Shown here: piece after piece, positions 45,442 to 59,262 of the stretch
Position numbering within the stretch: position 1 is the stretch's first letter
Layout: every line of letters begins with the position of its first letter
Origin: Galerina marginata
Taxonomy: Eukaryota; Basidiomycota; Agaricomycetes; Agaricales; Galerinaceae
Reading direction: 5' to 3'
DNA: 64,000 bases
Assembly (NCBI GenBank): GCA_023014335.1
Contig: JAECYW010000004.1
Coordinates: forward strand, 2,852,001-2,916,000
The notes under the pieces: generated by a model
Told to the model about the DNA's origin: nothing
Seen by the model: the letters and a program-made list of their open reading frames with translations, nothing else
Database searches by the model: none
Position numbers and translations under genes: made by a program

Positions 45442-46808
45442 TTACAACTTGGCTTGAACTGGATCTTGAAGTGTCACTGCAGCAGCTGCCAATGCCATGG
45501 AATTTCGTTCCTTCACTTTCGCAGCTAAAGTAACAGTTAGCAATCCCTTGGGTGAAATATGCTGATATGTATACTTACTGAAAATGACTTTCTGACCCTC
45601 TTTCCACATCTCGGTTACTATGGTCTCTCCTGGATACACAACCCCGGCAAACCTATGTCGTTGCAGATGCATAAAATCAACAAAAGCTGGAAGCCTGAAG
45701 CGATATTGCCTTACCGAACTTTGATGTCCTTGTAGGCTCCATAGGTTTTAAGGACGTGTTTCCCAGCAATGCCCATAGAGCAAAGGCCGTGTAAAATAGG
45801 CTTGTCAAAGCCTCCGATAGCCGCAAACTCGGGAAGGATCTGAAAAAGGTTGAAGAGACCAGTTCACAAGATTTCAAAAGAAAATTTGAAACATACATGA
45901 AGAGGGTTGTAATCGCCACTCAAGCTGTGATGAATGATGTTAGAAGGCTGCAATGGGAGCAATCAAACCCAGGCTCACCGGTAAAGGGCCGCCTGTGAAG
46001 GACTTGTCTTCTCCTCCATCACAGAGTCTGGGCTGCGGTTTGGAGGGGCATTAGAAGCTGAGGCAGCTCCACGATCTGACGTATGAATAGAAAACTAAGC
46101 GTAGGACATGAAGTTGGCATCACAAAAATCTCACCACTGCCAGTTCGTTTTCCACCAAAGCCACCTGCCCCGCGGATGAACACGGTGGACTGGTTTTCAA
46201 AGATGAGGGTCCCCGTGTTCTTGTCGCGCGTTTCGATTATTGTCGTTACCGCTGCGGCCTTGCCCTTGTCGAGAACTTCCAGTAATCTGTGAAGTTGACA
46301 TTCCATTAGAGATGTGTGCTACATCTTGAATCATGGCCGCGTCTCACCTGGCTTCACTGACCAGTTCTCCAGAGGTCGGAATTGGCGCTTTTATGTTCAA
46401 ATACTGCTCTCCATGCAAAAGTTTGGCCTACATGGACGAAAACGTTCAGAATTAAATAAGTCGGGGAAGAGTACAGAGCCGTACAGGGTTAAAGTTTGGC
46501 AGCCAGTCAAGGGGAATAGCTACGCTGCAGGTGAATTGGGGGACGACTCCGAAAGTCGGTAAGGCAGAGAATTCATCATCTCCCTCGAAAGTCCATTTGA
46601 GCTCCTTTTCTGTAGCTCCAATTCCAAGATTATAGAGGATAACGTCTCTCTACAACCCATTTGGTTAGGAGTCGTTGACCAACGCTACGATGGTTCATAC
46701 CTCTTTGAAAGAATAAGAGACTGGGTAAGTGGGATCCCTCTTTGCGTCGCGAACAAGTTGCGAGTCCTCCGGATCAGCAAAGGCATTCGGATCTTTGAAG
46801 GATGTCAT
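45442..46808 (-). CDS. Peroxisomal hydratase 2 (MaoC-like enoyl-CoA hydratase), stand-alone, PTS1 AKL
   Basis: Catalyses hydration of trans-2-enoyl-CoA to (3R)-hydroxyacyl-CoA. Start ATG 46808 ([20 protein letters not shown]). Introns join SYSFKE to [55 protein letters not shown] and [20 protein letters not shown]. The hot-dog active site reads [13 protein letters not shown], followed by [20 protein letters not shown]; the Asp and His of the SGD-NPLH motif are the catalytic residues. The protein ends LQDPVQAKL, a type 1 peroxisomal targeting signal. In most fungi this domain is the C-terminal part of FOX2/MFE-2; here it is its own gene of about 300 aa. It lies 277 bp downstream of the dehydrogenase gene, same strand. 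Confidence 0.92.
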
Positions 46809-47085
46809 GGTTCGTAGCAAACTGAGAGTGGAATGCTGTTGAAAGCGCCAGAAATAGGCGAAGGCGAGCCATTGGAGGAGGTTGAGAAGCAAGAATCACA
46901 TGGTTCTGTGACAACTATGAACGGATCGGCCATTTGCCCGTCGGGTCTACTTCTTACTACAACTTCAGAGCAGTGGACACTCATGTGTTAAGCGTATGCC
47001 GGATGGGTATGATAAAAATTATTCAAATGCGAGATACATATGCAAGATCTAGAAATAATGTTAAGAGGGACTAAGTACCGTACAG
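46809..47085. promoter_or_regulatory. Spacer between dehydrogenase stop and hydratase start
   Basis: 277 bp separate the two halves of MFE-2. The upstream stop (TAA 47086-47088) is unambiguous and several stops occur in the spacer, so a single fused polypeptide is not possible without splicing around the AKL codons. It should contain the hydratase promoter. Confidence 0.5.
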
Positions 47086-49789
<2,704 letters not shown>

Positions 49790-50633
49790 GATATTGGTAC
49801 TTTTGGGAAGATGACTGGATGTGGAGAGCAAGAGGTTTATAACCGTACGAGAGACATGTGATAACCTGGTCCAGGAAGGCAAAGGAGGGGCATATGCCCG
49901 GATCTGCTGACGTAAGAAATAGCGTACCGCACCCCGTTCCGTGAACGCGATGCCCGAGTTAATTTTGGTGTGGGTCCAGAGGCAGTGGAGAGATCATAAA
50001 TATTTTATACGGCGACTCGCGCGATGCATAATTATACAGGCGTGAATGAGACTGTACTATATCCTGCGCAGCATGGGAGCCTCGGAGAAAAGGTGAAGGT
50101 AACTTGAACAACGAGAGAGATTTTGGATAAGGTCGGGGAGTTCAAGTACTTGTACATGAACGAAGATGAGGATAAATATATCGACCTCTGGGTACCAAGG
50201 AAGGGAGAGAAAAAAGAAAATTTGATTGAGAAAAAATAGTAGTACAGAACAAAGAGAAGAGAGGAAGGTAAAGAATGACGAGGTGCAGACATGGTTCGTG
50301 ATTGTATGGTCAAAATGAGCATATGTTCATAAATGCGAGGGCATTAGAGTATCGGGGTGTGAGTTGTAAGTCTAGGATGGGCGAAATCTTGACTGGATAT
50401 ATGAGAAGGAGGAAAGGATTATGACGATAGCAAATAAACAGCAAATGACATAGAGACGGGACATGCGCAATGGGGTGGTGGGGGGTAATCAAGGGTGGCT
50501 TGCGGGTACGAAATAAACAAAGGAAGACGGTGTAAAAGATGGTTTGGCATGCGAGATGGTTTGAATATTTCGAGATACAAATGGAGGCGTTGCAAATCAA
50601 AAAAGGGAGTCGAGAAAAGCGAAGACTGCCGTC
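49790..50633. promoter_or_regulatory. Intergenic: dehydrogenase promoter and cyclin 3' flank
   Basis: 844 bp upstream of the peroxisomal dehydrogenase gene and downstream of the cyclin stop. Short ORFs on the minus strand are pyrimidine-rich and look non-coding. No gene recognised. Confidence 0.4.
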
Positions 50634-52296
50634 TTACTCGGTGAGGACCATCGACTCCGGGGCAGCCTCTGAACCGTTGAGGTGACTCTTGGCCCACTCG
50701 ATGGCGAAGACGGAGGCTTTGAGGAATTTCTTGTTCGCGTACTTTTTGCAAACATATTGCCGATGGAAGCCCTCTTCTGTCAATTTGTCCACGAGAAGGT
50801 TATGCCCAGGGAGGAGTTGTTCTTCTGTATAACCAGAAAAGAAAACGAAGGCCTCGTTCTGAAATAGGCTAATTAGTCACATGACCGCGAAAACGAGGAT
50901 GGAGCATGGCGATATAAAAGATGAACATACCCAATCGCCGCCCAACATCCTCCTTGCACAATACATACCAACAGCAGCAACAAGACTAGGCTTCACTCTG
51001 AGAAACCGATGATCCAGCAGAGTCACTTCCGTTAGGAATTTGCTGAGTGTTCTTGTCTGGATGTCGTAGTCGTCTGCCTTGCTGATTTTTCGCATCCAAC
51101 TGTACGGCGAGCAGTAATGCGACACATGGAATTCGAGCGTCTGCAGCATTATCCGTTCTCCTTTTAGAATCTCTTCCTTGGTATACCCGTTCTCGGTCAT
51201 GAAAACGAACTCGTCGACGGAAGGGGCAAGGATTTCCTCGTATTTGGCGGCGATGAACATGGCAGTTACGCCGACAAGCTGAAGCTTGAGTAGAGAGACG
51301 ACTCGTTTTGTGAGGAATCGATCCACGACATTCACCGCTATCCATAGGGTCTCCGGAAGCATATGGTACCGGAGGTGCACTTGCAATAGCCAATCGACAA
51401 GTGTTTGGCGCATACCCCAAGAAATTTCGTTCTGCCCATCCATGTAATTAGGATTTGGCATTACCTCCTCCTGCAACAGGTCAGTCGGGTTCGATCACGA
51501 AAGGTTTCAACATACCTCCAGCTTACACATATATTCGAAGATCTCCTCCGAGTATTCGGATACCATTGTTGTGTCGTACATATCAACATCGTCCTCGAAC
51601 CTCTCCTGAACGGCTTGCACTTCTTTTTTGTACCGCAGCGCACGTTCTGTTGCAACCTCCGGCCAAACGCGAGAAGCCTTGACATCGACGGGCGGGGGAG
51701 CCGCAAGGTCGTCTTCTTCCTCTTCGATTTCGCTGTCCTCAACACCGACCATGGCTTCGACTTCTCGTTCGACTAGCAAATCGTCTTCATCGTAGTCCTG
51801 GGCGGCATCGTCCTCGATTTCCATCTCGCTTGGCGGTTCCTCCTCTTTGATTTCGACCTCAAGCTCTTCTTCTATTTGTTCCGCTAGGAGAAGTCGGGAA
51901 GAACGCTTTGGAGGGGCCTCTACCCGTTGGCGCACGGGAAGGGAACGTGCATTGACCACATTGGTCACCGGCGGTGCAGCTTGCCCTCGTCCAGGACCAA
52001 GAGGCACGCGTTGCGCTAACGTCGTCGAGTTGGAACGACCGCGTTTTAAACCGACTTCTTCTTTTTCTTTTTCTTTGCCCAATGCTGGTTTGAAACCCGT
52101 GTCCTAGAAAAATCGTGAGCGGTTTGGCAGCTGGAGGAAAAGCAGACAAATATACCTTGCGGTTCACGGCCACGCTGGTCACCTCACCAAGTGCTTGTCG
52201 TGTTGCTGTACTTTTCAGTACGTTCTCCTTCGCCGTGAACCGGATTGGTCCTGTCGTGCCACCGTTTGATGAAGGTTGGCGGGCGTGACGGCTCAT
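50634..52296 (-). CDS. B-type (mitotic) cyclin
   Basis: Regulatory subunit of Cdk1. Four exons. Start ATG 52296 (MSRHARQPSSNGGTTGPIRF). A destruction-box-like sequence (ATRQALGEVTS) lies at the N-terminus, followed by a basic Ser/Arg region and a strongly acidic middle (EEELEVEIKEEEPPSEMEIE). The cyclin N box: MVSEYSEEIFEYMCKLE, MPNPNYMDGQNEISWGMRQT, LVDWLLQVHLRYHMLPETLW, VVDRFLTKRVVSLLKLQLVG and VTAMFIAAKYEEILAPSVDE. The C box: FHVSHYCSPYSWMRKISKAD, FLTEVTLLDHRFLRVKPSLV and GMYCARRMLGGDW, then NEAFVFFSGYTEEQLLPGHN. It ends ESMVLTE at TAA 50634-50636. The MRxxLVDWLxxVH and KYEE motifs are diagnostic for A/B cyclins. Confidence 0.95.
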
Positions 52297-53059
52297 AGCG
52301 TTCTCGTCGCCCTTTGTGCGTTGGGCTAGCGTTCTTCGCTGAGGAAGCTAAAGAAGTCATGTTAACTGGTGTCTAAGACTATGAAGAGAAAAAGGACACA
52401 CGCGGGCGTGATTCGTAGCCATTTATAAATGTAGTTGAAATAAACGTTGAAGTTGTTGAAAACGTTAGTGATCGTGCTGTCGATGTCGAGAAGGTTTGGC
52501 GAAGGATATACAAGTTCCCGGGTTTCTTGGGAGTAAGATGGGAGGAAAAGGGAAGAAAGAATTCCAACCAAGACTGTTGGTCAAGATGGTCAACCGTCAG
52601 CCTTAAACTCAACTTGAACCAGACCGATGTCAGAACAACGATCACGTGCACGTCAAAACAACCTCCAAATAACGCGTCCTAACGCGACGCGATATGACAA
52701 AGCACTTCACACGTCATTGCCGTACCTGAATAAACGCCGTTGTAGCGCCGGAGGCAACTGGACGGTATAATCCATGGAATGAGTCTTTGTCTAAGCTTCT
52801 CCTCCTGAACTGAGCCACAATACAATTCAACCTATAGCTAGAGTACTAGTACAAGATAAGTTCTCGTGATGAAATCTGAACTCCCTGCCACGCACAGGAG
52901 TTATATCAATAATGACCATATACCATGTTACAGTAGGATACACAATAACGTTTGTATGCTTGCTACAGGAGGTGGAAGCAAGGACTGAAATATGTATATA
53001 TCTATAAGAATACAGTGGCTGGGGAGAAAAGGGTCATGATGAGGTATCTCAACATCATA
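52297..53059. other. Intergenic
   Basis: Region upstream of the cyclin start and downstream of the FHA/G-patch gene. Minus-strand ORFs here are short. No gene or RNA recognised. Confidence 0.4.
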
Positions 53060-54283
53060 TCATCTGCGAAGTTCACCAAACCTCTTGAACTTCTCTTTCT
53101 CCTTCCAATTAAGTCCCGGAAAGGATGATTCCGGGTCAAGCGGTACGGCTTGCTTCATGCCTAGTCCTGCCCGATTTTGGCTTGATTTGATTTCAAGCGG
53201 GTCGACCAACCCAATTCTACCTTCTAAAGGATCTGGCGGCAAACCCAGAGCATTACCAGGCGCCCAACCCTGCTGTATGAGAAGACGATGGCCGACATTG
53301 GATGCAGGTAATGGAACGGGCGGCTGAGAAACCACGGGCTTCGTTACAACTTCCTTGGGAGCAGGTTGCGGTGACCCGGTCCCTCGAGTAACCGTTGGCA
53401 ATGTGGAGGGCACACCAGGCGTATCAGGCCGAGAGCCTGGGTGTAGGAGACGTCGACGTGCAGCACGGTCCACATATCCATTAGATCCCCCAACTGGCGC
53501 CGTAGGAGCCGAAGCATGCCCCAAGTCGTCATGACGGGTCAGAAGACTGCGCTTCAGCATGGTTAGAGCCTTTTTCGGGTCTCTTTCTGTGCCGACTGCG
53601 CCTGGTGGTTCTGAAAAGTCTGGATCTATCCCAGCAACATCTCTCGTCCTTTTTACGGCTGTCTTGGGCAATGGAAATAATGGGATCTCTTCATGTCCCG
53701 TGACAGCGCAATCTCGACATGGTCTTTGGTTGTCGTGTATGTGCACTTCGAATGTCGTGCTTCCCAGCGTCAATTGATCAGAGTGCCGTAATCGCCGTGG
53801 TATGCTGGCCGTTCGAGGTTGGGATAATCGAGTACCAGCACCATCTGAATCTGGAGAAACGGGCCCCGGTAGCAGGAAGGTTCCATGCATTGAGCCCATA
53901 TCGACCGCATTCCACTCTTTTCGTGCACCATCCCAAAATACTGTAGCATGAATCTTCGACACTTCCATTTCCTTCAGACGGATTCGGGGTGTAGCCGAAC
54001 CTTCTGGTTGGACATCACGGCCGAGTTGGACTTCTGAATACGTGTCAATAACCACAACCTTCTTTTTTGCGGAGAGGATAGAAGAACGCAGGACGACAAG
54101 ACGAAACACAGGTTGGCCAGGTCTCAAAGGCCTGGAGCTCGATGATGAAGATTCTGGGGGGTCCAGAGACGACTCGCTATAAGTTTCTTCCCCTGGCCAT
54201 TCGTAGAGTGGGTTGTAGCCCGGTCCCGGGATATATCTGTCGTCCTGATCTTGTGAGATTTGGCCTTCTTCTAATGCTTCCAT
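53060..54283 (-). CDS. FHA plus G-patch protein (AGGF1-like)
   Basis: A single uninterrupted ORF of 407 aa (MEALEEGQISQDQDDRYIPG). An acidic/aromatic start (YNPLYEWPGEE) precedes an FHA domain at roughly residues 60-185: FRLVVLRSSILSAKKKVVVI, SEVQLGRDV, EVSKIHATVFWDGARKEWNA and DMGSMHGTFL, with the GRD, SKIHA and D-GS-HGTF phosphothreonine-binding signature. After a Pro/Arg-rich linker a G-patch follows: GHRLLIQQGWAPGNALGL, then KSSQNRAGLGMKQ. The FHA-then-G-patch order is that of AGGF1-type proteins. The likely role is nuclear, in RNA metabolism or splicing. It is one of the few intronless genes here. Confidence 0.9.
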   Translation of the reverse strand: MEALEEGQISQDQDDRYIPGPGYNPLYEWPGEETYSESSLDPPESSSSSSRPLRPGQPVFRLVVLRSSILSAKKKVVVIDTYSEVQLGRDVQPEGSATPRIRLKEMEVSKIHATVFWDGARKEWNAVDMGSMHGTFLLPGPVSPDSDGAGTRLSQPRTASIPRRLRHSDQLTLGSTTFEVHIHDNQRPCRDCAVTGHEEIPLFPLPKTAVKRTRDVAGIDPDFSEPPGAVGTERDPKKALTMLKRSLLTRHDDLGHASAPTAPVGGSNGYVDRAARRRLLHPGSRPDTPGVPSTLPTVTRGTGSPQPAPKEVVTKPVVSQPPVPLPASNVGHRLLIQQGWAPGNALGLPPDPLEGRIGLVDPLEIKSSQNRAGLGMKQAVPLDPESSFPGLNWKEKEKFKRFGELRR

Positions 54284-54771
54284 GGGTGATTAGATTGTCC
54301 TCAGAACGCGTTTGCCACTTGGAGCTGTCCTACAACATAGTTGTTAAATAAGAATACCGCACTCTCGGAAGCTATCGTACCCTTGCGACTTCAGACAGAG
54401 CATAGGCCGATTCCCGAAGGAACGATTGTGAGGGACAGTATCAAGCAGCGTTCCAGTGAGCATGAATTCACAAAGTATGATGGTGAGAGGCATTCGGCGA
54501 ACGCCGATGTTCGATCAACCTCCAAAAAGGAAGCGCTTCCCTTCATTTATTCTTCGAGGCTGCATGAAACTTTTGGTTCCGTCATTACATCTCGACACTT
54601 TGACGATACTACTGTGAGTTTTGAAATAAACGACTTATGTGCATTATGCCAATATCCGTAGGAAGATCGAAGAGGCTATTTGGAAGATTCAACCTACCGA
54701 ACTGCGCGACCTCTGCGAGACCTTGCTACTGCATCTTGGCTCAGACCCACTCCTAACGCGTAACACAACTG
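54284..54771. other. Intergenic with a weak two-exon ORF
   Basis: A plus-strand frame from 54341 is open to a GTGAGT donor near 54613 and can be joined after ...CCGTAG (54661) to DRRGYLEDSTYRTARPLRDL, ending TAA near 54762. The frame has no ATG and no recognised family. It may be 5' leader of the XLF gene or a relic. Not accepted as a gene. Confidence 0.3.
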
Positions 54772-56373
54772 ATGGAAGAATTTACTGAGGTTCTCAAAGC
54801 GAAATTTCAAGGGATATCTACAACCAACTTATCCTCATTGTTTAAAATTAGGAACACGCGAAACTTCTCTTGAGTAAAGAGTGGATGGTAAAGGTTGACG
54901 CAGGCAAAGCTACTCCATATCTCATGGTACGTTTTCTCACATGCCCTTCTATTTCTTACAATATTCGCTTTATCTGGAACAGAAATATCATTTATCATTT
55001 GCCGATCTATCTTGCTGCATCCTGTTAACTGACACAAAGTCAGTCTGGACTGAAGGTATATTTGTTTTGATGAACCATCCGTCAGCTGCATTTAACTGTT
55101 GGCTTAGTCGTAAACAGTAAGCTACTGGCTCGTCGTTGGCGTGCTTGCAATCCAACCTCACCCGAACCCTTCGCGAAGACTGGTGATGAAGATGCTTGGA
55201 GAGAACGTACACTCGAATTGCTTTCCAAGGCACACACCATAGGCGGCATTGCAGAGTTATCTTTCGAGATTGTCGATTCCAAGTATTCCGTGGGTCTTCT
55301 TGCGGCAATCCATGTCCTGGATAACTTACATATTATTTATGCGATAGGATCTTGCTTTCGAATTGGAGTGCGAGGCATTCAAATGGAAATGGGAGACGTG
55401 TTTTTTGGGACATCAACGCTCGTCAGAAATAATTTCCAAGCATCTTATCTTCCCACTTATTAGCTTAAACCACCTAACATTTGCGTCGGCCGAAGCAGTG
55501 AGTGAACTGTCGGATGGAGACCTGGAAAAGGTATTTTTGCGCTTCCTCATATGTTACACGGTTTCTCTAATAACTTTGGCTCTTCAAGACCGTTGATAAA
55601 CTTGGCCGAACTGCAAGGCGAACTGTCGACAATCACATTAAAAATGCCTTATCAAAGCCACGAGTCGCGACTTCAATTAGAAGAATGACGGCCATGTTTA
55701 ACTTCGTTCCGGAGCTACGTCTGTTTCCGCTTATCTTTCGCTCGTTTTTTTAAATTCTGAAACGCGTGTACCAGCCCCTATTGCCTCCATCTCGGAGAAG
55801 CCACTACTTGAGGTGGAAGAGACCAGACGGGCCGAGATGTCCCTTCTTAAACCAAATTTAGTTGCAAGCGAACAGAGACGCACCCCTTCCACTGTAAGTC
55901 CACTACGCAGATCTCTGAATAGCCCTGCTTAAGACCCAAATAAACAATAGAATGCTGCAGCCGAAAGGCTTGCACCGAAACGGGAGCGCAGCGCTGAGGT
56001 CAAACCCGTCCAGCCTCTCCAGGTTGATTCGGCCACAGAATCTGAAGCAGACGAACCCATGGAAGCACCCAACATCCCTAATCGTTCAAATTCTGCAGGA
56101 CGTTCAGAAGTTGCGCCGAAGTTTACATTAGACAATAAATCCTCCGCCCAGGCAGCTTCGGCTTCCACCAAGCCAGTGACCCCTATGCAGTTGTCAGATC
56201 CTGAGTCGCCTCCTGCCAGGCCGGTCAAAAAATCGAAGCCTGCTGCACCACCCACGAGCGATGACGACAGTGAACAAGACAATAAAAAATCAAGGAGTGG
56301 TTCGGCTGCTGCGACTGGCGGGGTCAAAAGAGGGACACGACAACCAGTTAAACGTGGCGGCAAACGATTCTAA
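54772..56373 (+). CDS. XLF/Nej1-like non-homologous end-joining factor
   Basis: XLF stimulates DNA ligase IV with XRCC4 during end joining. Start ATG 54772 gives MEEFTE, spliced to EHAKLLLSKEWMVKVDAGKA and TPYLM, then KYHLSFADLSCCILLTDTKS with VWTEV and SKLLARRWRACNPTSPEPF. The head domain (beta strands with W near the start, LLTDTKSVW, then LSFEIVDSKYS) is followed by FELECEAFKWKWETCFLGHQ and SEIISKHLIFPLISLNHLTF, matching the end of the XLF head, then the helical stalk (LSDGDLEKTVDKLGRTARRT). The C-terminus is long and disordered, ending in a basic tail (KRGTRQPVKRGGKRF) that resembles the Ku-binding motif at the end of XLF. About seven introns. The orthology call rests on domain order and these segments. 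Confidence 0.85.
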
Positions 56374-59262
56374 AAACAGGCGTCTTCCGGGGTGAGTTCA
56401 TCTGTGCATAATGGGCATACATTAGCTACTGAAGGATTGATAGCATGTTACATATTCGAGGCCGGGCAGTGGTAATTCTTATGATACAATGACATTGAAT
56501 AACCCAATCGTATTGCAGCCTGAGGGGTCACCGACCAACCCGTCGAGCAAATTCTGCACTCCTGCAATCGTCGCATGCTTTGTGAAACATGTTTTGAATA
56601 CGTCGTTCGTCGGTGGCAACCTAATCGTCCAACATAAATATGCTCAGCTTATTCCTCGAAGACTGTCGCCACTTACCTTGGGGCATGGACAATTAACAGC
56701 CATATGTATGTGCGAAGGACTCAAGGCACAGTATTGTGAATTACAATCAAATCTTACACCGGAATAATATGATTTGACGAAGTGCTGAACGATGAACGAA
56801 TTAATTGGAGTTGCTACCAGCGTCTGGGGAGTTGGAGCTTACGCTACAGCCTCTGTACCAGTCTCCGTATCTGCAAAATAGAGTCAGCTTCTTGTTTTCC
56901 TTTGGGTTGGGTGTTTAAATAACAATTACACTTCATCTTTGCACATCTTGCTTCGCAGGCAGGGATTTTGTTGATCGAGAATGGACTATCGTGCGTAGAG
57001 GGGAAACTCAGGAGCACGATATGAGACATGAACCCGGCGGACCAGGCCCATAATATACTACCATACACGCAGTGACGATGGGAGGAGTCAGAAGGACCGA
57101 GAACACCTTCAATGTCACGCGACTGGCCATCGGGCTGAAGGAGATCTTTGCCCTGACTAACGTTATCGGTACCATCTGGGACGTGAAGGTCAAACGATCG
57201 ATACATGCCAGCAAGTTTGCATCGGTGATATCTTTTTGAACACTGGAGGTCACCGGGGTCGTGGTAGGCCACAGATCAACCTATCAGACGCCAAGCAGCA
57301 TTGGACGACCTCCACGGATAATTATGCCTCGTCGGAAGCAAGTTGATCCTTCTATAGTGCAATATCAATGACGATCGTCTTGATTGGAACCGAGTTGCCT
57401 TGTTTAGCCAGGGAATATACAGCAACACACAGTACTTGTAAAAGGAACGATGATTGCGGAGTAATATTCTTGTAACAAATGACATGCCCGTGCCACAATA
57501 CCGGAATCTCGATGATTCTCAAAAGGAATTTGTGGGCAGATACCTACCTCCGGTAATATCTTCTATATCTTCTTGGGAAAGGCGAGTCACCTGCCAAATG
57601 GTCGATCCCCTACGAACAACTGTATGTGCACCGAGAGTTGAGAGAGAACATCTGAGCGTCGAGCATGCGAAAAGCGAGCCTTGAGATGAACCCTATCGTG
57701 AGATCCAGTGCTTGGGCCTTTCGCTGTATTTGATAGCATCCGAAATAATTAAGAGGGCAGAATATAGCATGCCTGTCAACCGTTGATGGTCCAACACCGA
57801 CCCGAAGCTGTTATAAGAATGGCACAATACATGCCTAAGATCAGCGAGGCCGAAACGACGAAGAAATTCATTTGGTGCATTCATCATCCAATCAATGCAG
57901 CCACTGGAACTGGGAGACTTCTCAGCAGGATACCTTAACCTTTGCCAAGTTCAGAGAACACGTTAACATTCTAAAAACAAATGTGACAAAAATAACCGCA
58001 TACGGTTGCTTCGACCCATCATAGAGTATAATTTGGTCGACCATGCCAGGGTTTGAGAACCTTGGTATTGCAAATGATGCAGGTAACTCGTCTCATGTCA
58101 GGGCAGGCGGAAATGAAAAGATTGGAAACTAGAAAGATAGAATCAGCAAAATAGTCCGTGAGAGGAAAAGAAAAGCTAACTAGAATCTGATAGAAACGTG
58201 AAGGATAGGTTGTCCAGCAAGTTACCAAAATGACGTACAAATTCAGCCCCTTCCACCTTGATTAAGTGGACAGACCCAGGGCAGTCATTGGTACCACGAC
58301 GTCTTGTCCTGTAGTGTCAGATACAGGTCCGATAAAAATTGACGCCTTCGGATTCCATTTTGCAAATCGTGGGCATCGAATCACTGCCAAAGAATTCTTT
58401 ATTACGGCGAAAAAAAAAAATGTACTCAGAAGGCTGAAATTGAATGCCGAATAAGTAGTGAAGACGAAAAAGGGTCACGAACACTCACGGTAAAAGAAAT
58501 TTGAAATAGACAGATAAGTACTGTTACCACCGGTAGATTGACCAATGTGAGCAAACCTGGTTTTTGTGTGTGAGAGGAAGCAGGCTCTTGAACACAAATT
58601 CACACAATTGAGAGTAAATGAAGACGATGCCGGAGATCGCCCATGGCAAATGACCCAACAGTTTTCAAGTTGGAGTACGTTGTCAGATGTTCAAGCAAGT
58701 CCTTGCGAGGAAGCCTGAGCGACGAGAATTTCCAAAAGGCACCCCAATTTTCCCCAAATGATGGTCAATCGGCGGACATGCAAGAGGCCCACAGGTTGCC
58801 ACAACCGACCAAAGGTAAAGTCTCGATAAGGAACCGCAAAGCATATCGAGTAGATGGGGTCATACGCGAAGGTGCTTCAAGAGAGCGAAACCTCCGCACA
58901 GAAATAAAATACTAACAGAAGGTCAGTAGCCAAGTTCTCGACAAGCCCGCGATCTGCCATGAGTAGATGAGTAGTCTGAAAATACACTGTAGATTGACTG
59001 TAGACCCAAAAATGGGGATCCGTTTTCCACAAATTTTCCAAGGAGACCTGTGATAGTGTCAAGGGCGTAAACATTGTTTGATAAGATGCAATCAGATGTT
59101 GGCGGTGAGTGACTTCGGAGTACCTTGAAGAAATCTTGGACAACGAGCGTCGAGTCTACGACGCAGCGCAGGATATTTTGTGAGAATCATGTGACGCGTA
59201 TGTGACAGACAGCCCTTCTGCCGTTGCTCAAGAAATAACCGTGACTGCGTCCTTGCAACATC
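56374..59262 (-). other. Unresolved 2.9-kb stretch with exon-like minus-strand segments
   Basis: No gene is recognised. Several minus-strand segments look like exons: near 58925-59100 (SLENLWKTDPHFWVYSQSTV; FQTTHLLMADRGLVENLATD), near 57700-57890 (MMNAPNEFLRRFGLADLRHV), near 57550-57760 (LDLTIGFISRLAFRMLDAQM; STIWQVTRLSQEDIEDITG before a GTAGGT donor) and near 57010-57250 (DITDANLLACIDRLTFTSQM). They could belong to one or two multi-exon genes or to a decaying gene. I could not join them into one frame. Confidence 0.25.

Noticed and set aside
50080..50085. CCTCGG hexamer upstream of the peroxisomal dehydrogenase
   Set aside because: It matches the fatty-acid-response core of ascomycete FarA/FarB, but a hexamer is expected by chance and I did not find it upstream of the hydratase gene.
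54341..54763. Plus-strand two-exon open frame upstream of XLF
   Set aside because: It has a good GTGAGT donor but no ATG and no recognised family; the region is better explained as leader or non-coding DNA.
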